A DNA stretch of 40,624 bases from 12-FULL-44-12b sp964364225. Its GTDB lineage: Bacteria; Patescibacteriota; Minisyncoccia; Phycocordibacterales; Zambryskibacteraceae. The stretch spans positions 1 through 40,624 of the forward strand of contig CAYIKP010000009.1 of assembly GCA_964364225.1 (NCBI GenBank), written 5' to 3'. The notes under the pieces were generated by a model. The model saw only the letters and a program-made list of their open reading frames with translations. It was not told the origin of the DNA and did not search any database. Both the position numbers and the translations under genes were made by a program. Positions 38,072 to 40,624 of this stretch are shown piece by piece. The first letter of the stretch is position 1; every line of letters starts with the position of its first letter.

Positions 38072-39565
38072 GTGAGTTATGAGGACTTATTAAATAGTGC
38101 TTTTAGCGTATCGGAAAAAGAGCTTATTATAAGGGCTTATAAATTTGCTGAAGAAAAACACAAAGACCAAAAAAGATTTTCCGGCGAGCCATATTTCAAT
38201 CACTTATTTGGGACAGCAAAAATACTTTCAGAAATTAACTCTTCAGCAGAAACAATTGTTGCTGGACTTTTACATGACACTATTGAAGACGTCGGTGTCA
38301 CTAAAGAAGATCTAGAAAAAGAATTTGGAAAAGATATCGCTTTTATTGTTGAAGGAGTTACAAAACTTGGAAAATTAAGATACCGCGGTGCAGACAGACA
38401 CAATGAATCTTTGAGAAAATTTTTCGTAGCAATGTCTCAAGATATTCGCGTGCTCATGGTAAAGCTTGCAGATAGGCTTCATAACATGCGCACCCTTTTC
38501 CATGTTTCAAAAGAAAAACAACTAAGAATTGCTCGGGAAACACTAGAAATATATGCCCCTATTGCTTACCGTTTGGGGATCAGAAAAATTAATCGTGAGT
38601 TAGAAGATCTCGCCTTTCCTTATGTTTATCCTGAAGAATATAAAAAGACAATTGAATATGTGAAAGAAAAACTTGGAAAGAGCGAGCATGATGATTTAGA
38701 AGACTTTTTAAATTCAATTAAAAAAGCTTTAGCCAAAAACGATATAAAATTTGAAAAAACTGAATATCGTATAAAGGGTTTATATTCTCTTTACAAAAAG
38801 CTAGCAAAGAAAAGCGGCGGGGAGGTTTATGATTTGGCTGCAATAAGAATAATTGTTGGAACAGTGGAGGATTGTTATAGAACTCTCGGCGTAGTGCACT
38901 CTTTATGGAAGCCACTCCCCGGTTCAATAGATGATTACATTTCTCATCCAAAACCAAATGGATATCAAAGTTTACAAACGACAGTTTTCACTGGTTCTGG
39001 CTTTTTAGTTGAAATTCAAATAAGAACTAATGATATGCACAAAGAAGCAGAGTTCGGTATTGCCTCTCACCTTTCATATAAAGAAACTGGCGGAAAAGGA
39101 AAAACTAAAGGATTTTTGTGGCTTTCAAGCCTACTACCAAAAGACGGTACGCACGCCAGTTTTTCAAATGACATACCAAACTGGATAAAAGAACTGGCAA
39201 CCTATCATGATAATCATGCGGGCTCTACTGATGTAACTGAAGATATAAAGGGAGATTTTTTTAGTCACAGGATATTCCTCTTTACACCAAAGGGCGATGT
39301 TGTTGATTTGCCTTCAAATTCCACACCTATTGATTTTGCTTACTCAATACACTCGGATGTTGGTAATTCGTGTGTAGGGGCAAAAATAAACGGAAAAATG
39401 GCTTCCTTGGATTCAATACTATTGAATGGTGACATTGTTGATATTTTGACTAAGAAAAAATCAGGTCCAAATACAAAATGGCTTGAGTTTGTAAAAACTA
39501 CTGCAGCAAAAAAACATATTCGAGTTAAAACAAAATCTAAAAGAGTTAAACAACAAAATTCTTAA
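38072..39565 (+). CDS. RelA/SpoT-family (p)ppGpp synthetase/hydrolase without ACT domain
   Basis: Bifunctional-type Rel. The HD hydrolase is intact: HKDQKRFSGEPYFNH, HDTIED (H68, D69), KLADRLHNMRTL. The synthetase has YDLAAIRIIVGTVEDCYRTLGVVH, DYISHPKPNGYQSLQTTVF and VEIQIRT; the usual SxHT His is Gln (SLQT). The TGS domain follows (RIFLFTPKGDVVDLPSNSTPIDFAYSIHSDVGNSCVGAKING). At 497 aa the protein stops soon after TGS. GTG start: TAGAAT (38060-38065) ends exactly 6 nt upstream. It overlaps parB by 20 nt, tail to tail. Confidence 0.92.
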   Translation: MSYEDLLNSAFSVSEKELIIRAYKFAEEKHKDQKRFSGEPYFNHLFGTAKILSEINSSAETIVAGLLHDTIEDVGVTKEDLEKEFGKDIAFIVEGVTKLGKLRYRGADRHNESLRKFFVAMSQDIRVLMVKLADRLHNMRTLFHVSKEKQLRIARETLEIYAPIAYRLGIRKINRELEDLAFPYVYPEEYKKTIEYVKEKLGKSEHDDLEDFLNSIKKALAKNDIKFEKTEYRIKGLYSLYKKLAKKSGGEVYDLAAIRIIVGTVEDCYRTLGVVHSLWKPLPGSIDDYISHPKPNGYQSLQTTVFTGSGFLVEIQIRTNDMHKEAEFGIASHLSYKETGGKGKTKGFLWLSSLLPKDGTHASFSNDIPNWIKELATYHDNHAGSTDVTEDIKGDFFSHRIFLFTPKGDVVDLPSNSTPIDFAYSIHSDVGNSCVGAKINGKMASLDSILLNGDIVDILTKKKSGPNTKWLEFVKTTAAKKHIRVKTKSKRVKQQNS

Positions 39566-40529
39566 CAGAATAAAGGTCGTCTTCTTCATTTTTTATTTCC
39601 TCTGATGACCTATCGTCTATTGGATTAATGTCTGTTTCTATTTTTTCTTCAGCATTTATTTCAGATCTTTTTTCTGCTTTATTTAGCATGGCATTTTTTC
39701 CGGCTTCACCTTTTTCTAGTAAATGCACAATGTCTGCCAAATCGTCAAAATCAAAAAAATCAATAAGAATTTTCCCGCCCTTTTCTCTTCTCTCAATATA
39801 AACACGAGTGCCTAAAGACTCTTGAAGCTTGCTCTCCATGTCAGCGAGGGCTGGGTCTTTCATTAAATCTTTTTTACGAGCTCTTTCAAAAGCAATGGAG
39901 CGAGCAATTCTTTCTGCTTCACGAACAGACATTTTCTTTAACATTATTTCTCTAAACAAGGTGGCTTGCTCCTCGGGGCGGTCAATAAGCATCATTAACG
40001 GCCTTGTGTGCCCTTCTGTTATTTTTCCATCAGAAAGCGCCTGCACAATATCCGTTGGGAGTAAAAGAATACGTAAGGTGTTTGTAACATATTCACGACT
40101 CTTTCCCACCTTTTTAGCAATTTCGTTATGCTTAAAACCAAACTCTCGTGCCAGTCTGTCAAACGCTCTTGCTCTATCAACAGCATTCAAATCTTCGCGT
40201 TGAATATTTTCTATAATCGCTAATTCCAATTTCATTAAATCGGAATCGTCTCCAGTCTTAATCAAAACAGGTACTTGAGAGAGGCCTGCAAGGCGAGCAG
40301 CACGCAATCGACGCTCACCAGCAATGAGTTCATATTCAACCCCCAGTCCGCCATCTTCTTTTTCAATCTCTTTTCTAGTAACAACGAGGGCCTGTAAAAC
40401 TCCATATTGGCGAATGGACTCAGAAAGTGAACGAAGCTCATCTTCAGAAAAATCTCTCCTTGGTTGAAAGGGGTTTGGTTTTATTTTGTCTACTTCAATC
40501 CAAAAAACGGCATCATTATAAAAAGGCAT
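39546..40529 (-). CDS. parB: Chromosome-partitioning protein ParB (Spo0J-like)
   Basis: Binds parS sites and spreads as a CTP-dependent clamp. WIEVDKIKPNPFQPRRDFSEDELRSLSESI, the CTP-binding motif AGERRLRAARLAG, ENIQREDLNAVDRARAFDRLAREFGFKHNEIAKKVGKSREYVTNTLRILLL (helix-turn-helix), and a C-terminal dimerisation region. 327 aa. TAAAAT (40536-40541) ends 6 nt before ATG 40529. Its 3' end overlaps relA/spoT by 20 nt. No parA lies in the window and I see no consensus parS. Confidence 0.94.
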   Translation of the reverse strand: MPFYNDAVFWIEVDKIKPNPFQPRRDFSEDELRSLSESIRQYGVLQALVVTRKEIEKEDGGLGVEYELIAGERRLRAARLAGLSQVPVLIKTGDDSDLMKLELAIIENIQREDLNAVDRARAFDRLAREFGFKHNEIAKKVGKSREYVTNTLRILLLPTDIVQALSDGKITEGHTRPLMMLIDRPEEQATLFREIMLKKMSVREAERIARSIAFERARKKDLMKDPALADMESKLQESLGTRVYIERREKGGKILIDFFDFDDLADIVHLLEKGEAGKNAMLNKAEKRSEINAEEKIETDINPIDDRSSEEIKNEEDDLYSVKNFVV

Positions 40530-40562
40530 TTAGTAATTTTAGCATGTACAAAATTGATTACT
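40530..40562. promoter_or_regulatory. Inverted repeat over the parB start region
   Basis: TTAGTAAT (about 40530-40537) and ATTACTAA (about 40555-40562) flank the TAAAAT box of parB. Possible autoregulatory site; the arms are short. The last 60 bases of the window hold nothing else I can identify. Confidence 0.4.
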
Positions 40563-40624
40563 AAATTTATTTTGTGTCTCTATTGTACCAAACTCGCACC
40601 TATTTCCAAAACAAAGTGAGGTAA

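Overview
The window looks like a contig from a genome-reduced bacterium of the Patescibacteria (Candidate Phyla Radiation, Parcubacteria-like). This is inferred from three things: compact AT-rich housekeeping genes (tgt, pyrD, gpsA, typA, truB, dnaX, dus, ftsQ, serS, dprA, topA, relA/spoT, parB), very small lysine-rich and membrane peptides, and widespread leaderless starts. TGA, TAA and TAG all act as stops. There are three runs of N (7263-7362, 23755-23854, 35124-35133), so this is a draft scaffold.

Two compositional layers interleave. The AT-rich core genes mostly start on an ATG or GTG 6-12 nt after a TATAAT-like box with no Shine-Dalgarno (six of them at exactly 6 nt), so their mRNAs are probably leaderless. 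Scattered among them are GC-richer, self-contained transcription units. Each has a TTGACA/TATAAT-type promoter with a 16-18 nt spacer, a 5' UTR, an AGGAGG-type ribosome site when coding, and usually a strong hairpin terminator. I number them U1 (1776-2078, small membrane protein), U2 (3754-4530, unknown protein), U3 (5475-11099, five-gene transport operon), U4 (14731-15669, two proteins), U5 (17577-17980, CxxC protein), U6 (22192-23186, SPFH-like lipoprotein), U7 (27141-28177, unknown protein plus beta-grasp-like protein), U8 (29278-29807, Ig-like lipoprotein), and U9, U10 and U11 (29809-30087, 30285-30615, 31629-32224). U9-U11 have promoters and terminators but no convincing reading frame and look like structured RNAs.

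Layout: 1-5400 holds tgt, FKBP, a LOG-family gene, small membrane genes and a frameshifted DoxX gene. 5475-11099 is U3: a coiled-coil protein, a membrane coiled-coil protein, a membrane-anchored substrate-binding protein fused to an OmpA peptidoglycan-binding domain, a permease and an ATPase, behind a palindrome that covers the promoter -35 box. 11.1-15.7 kb holds gpsA-glpK-pyrD and U4. 15.7-22.1 kb holds typA, U5, a zinc-ribbon peptide, a DEAD helicase, truB and a UMF1-type MFS transporter. 22.2-29.2 kb holds U6, phosphatases, a DHFR-like protein, a methyltransferase, tRNA-Gln overlapped by a GIY-YIG gene, U7 and dnaX. 29.3-32.4 kb holds U8-U11 and dus. 32.4-40.6 kb holds serS-ftsQ, dprA, topA-relA and parB.

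The strongest unexplained signals are the two-layer organisation itself, the U3 operon, the three putative RNAs, and a repeat found three times immediately 3' of core genes: a hairpin with a nearly invariant 21-nt loop and variable but self-complementary arms. There are also two probable insertion scars, a duplicated tgt 3' end and a duplicated 5' piece of tRNA-Gln.
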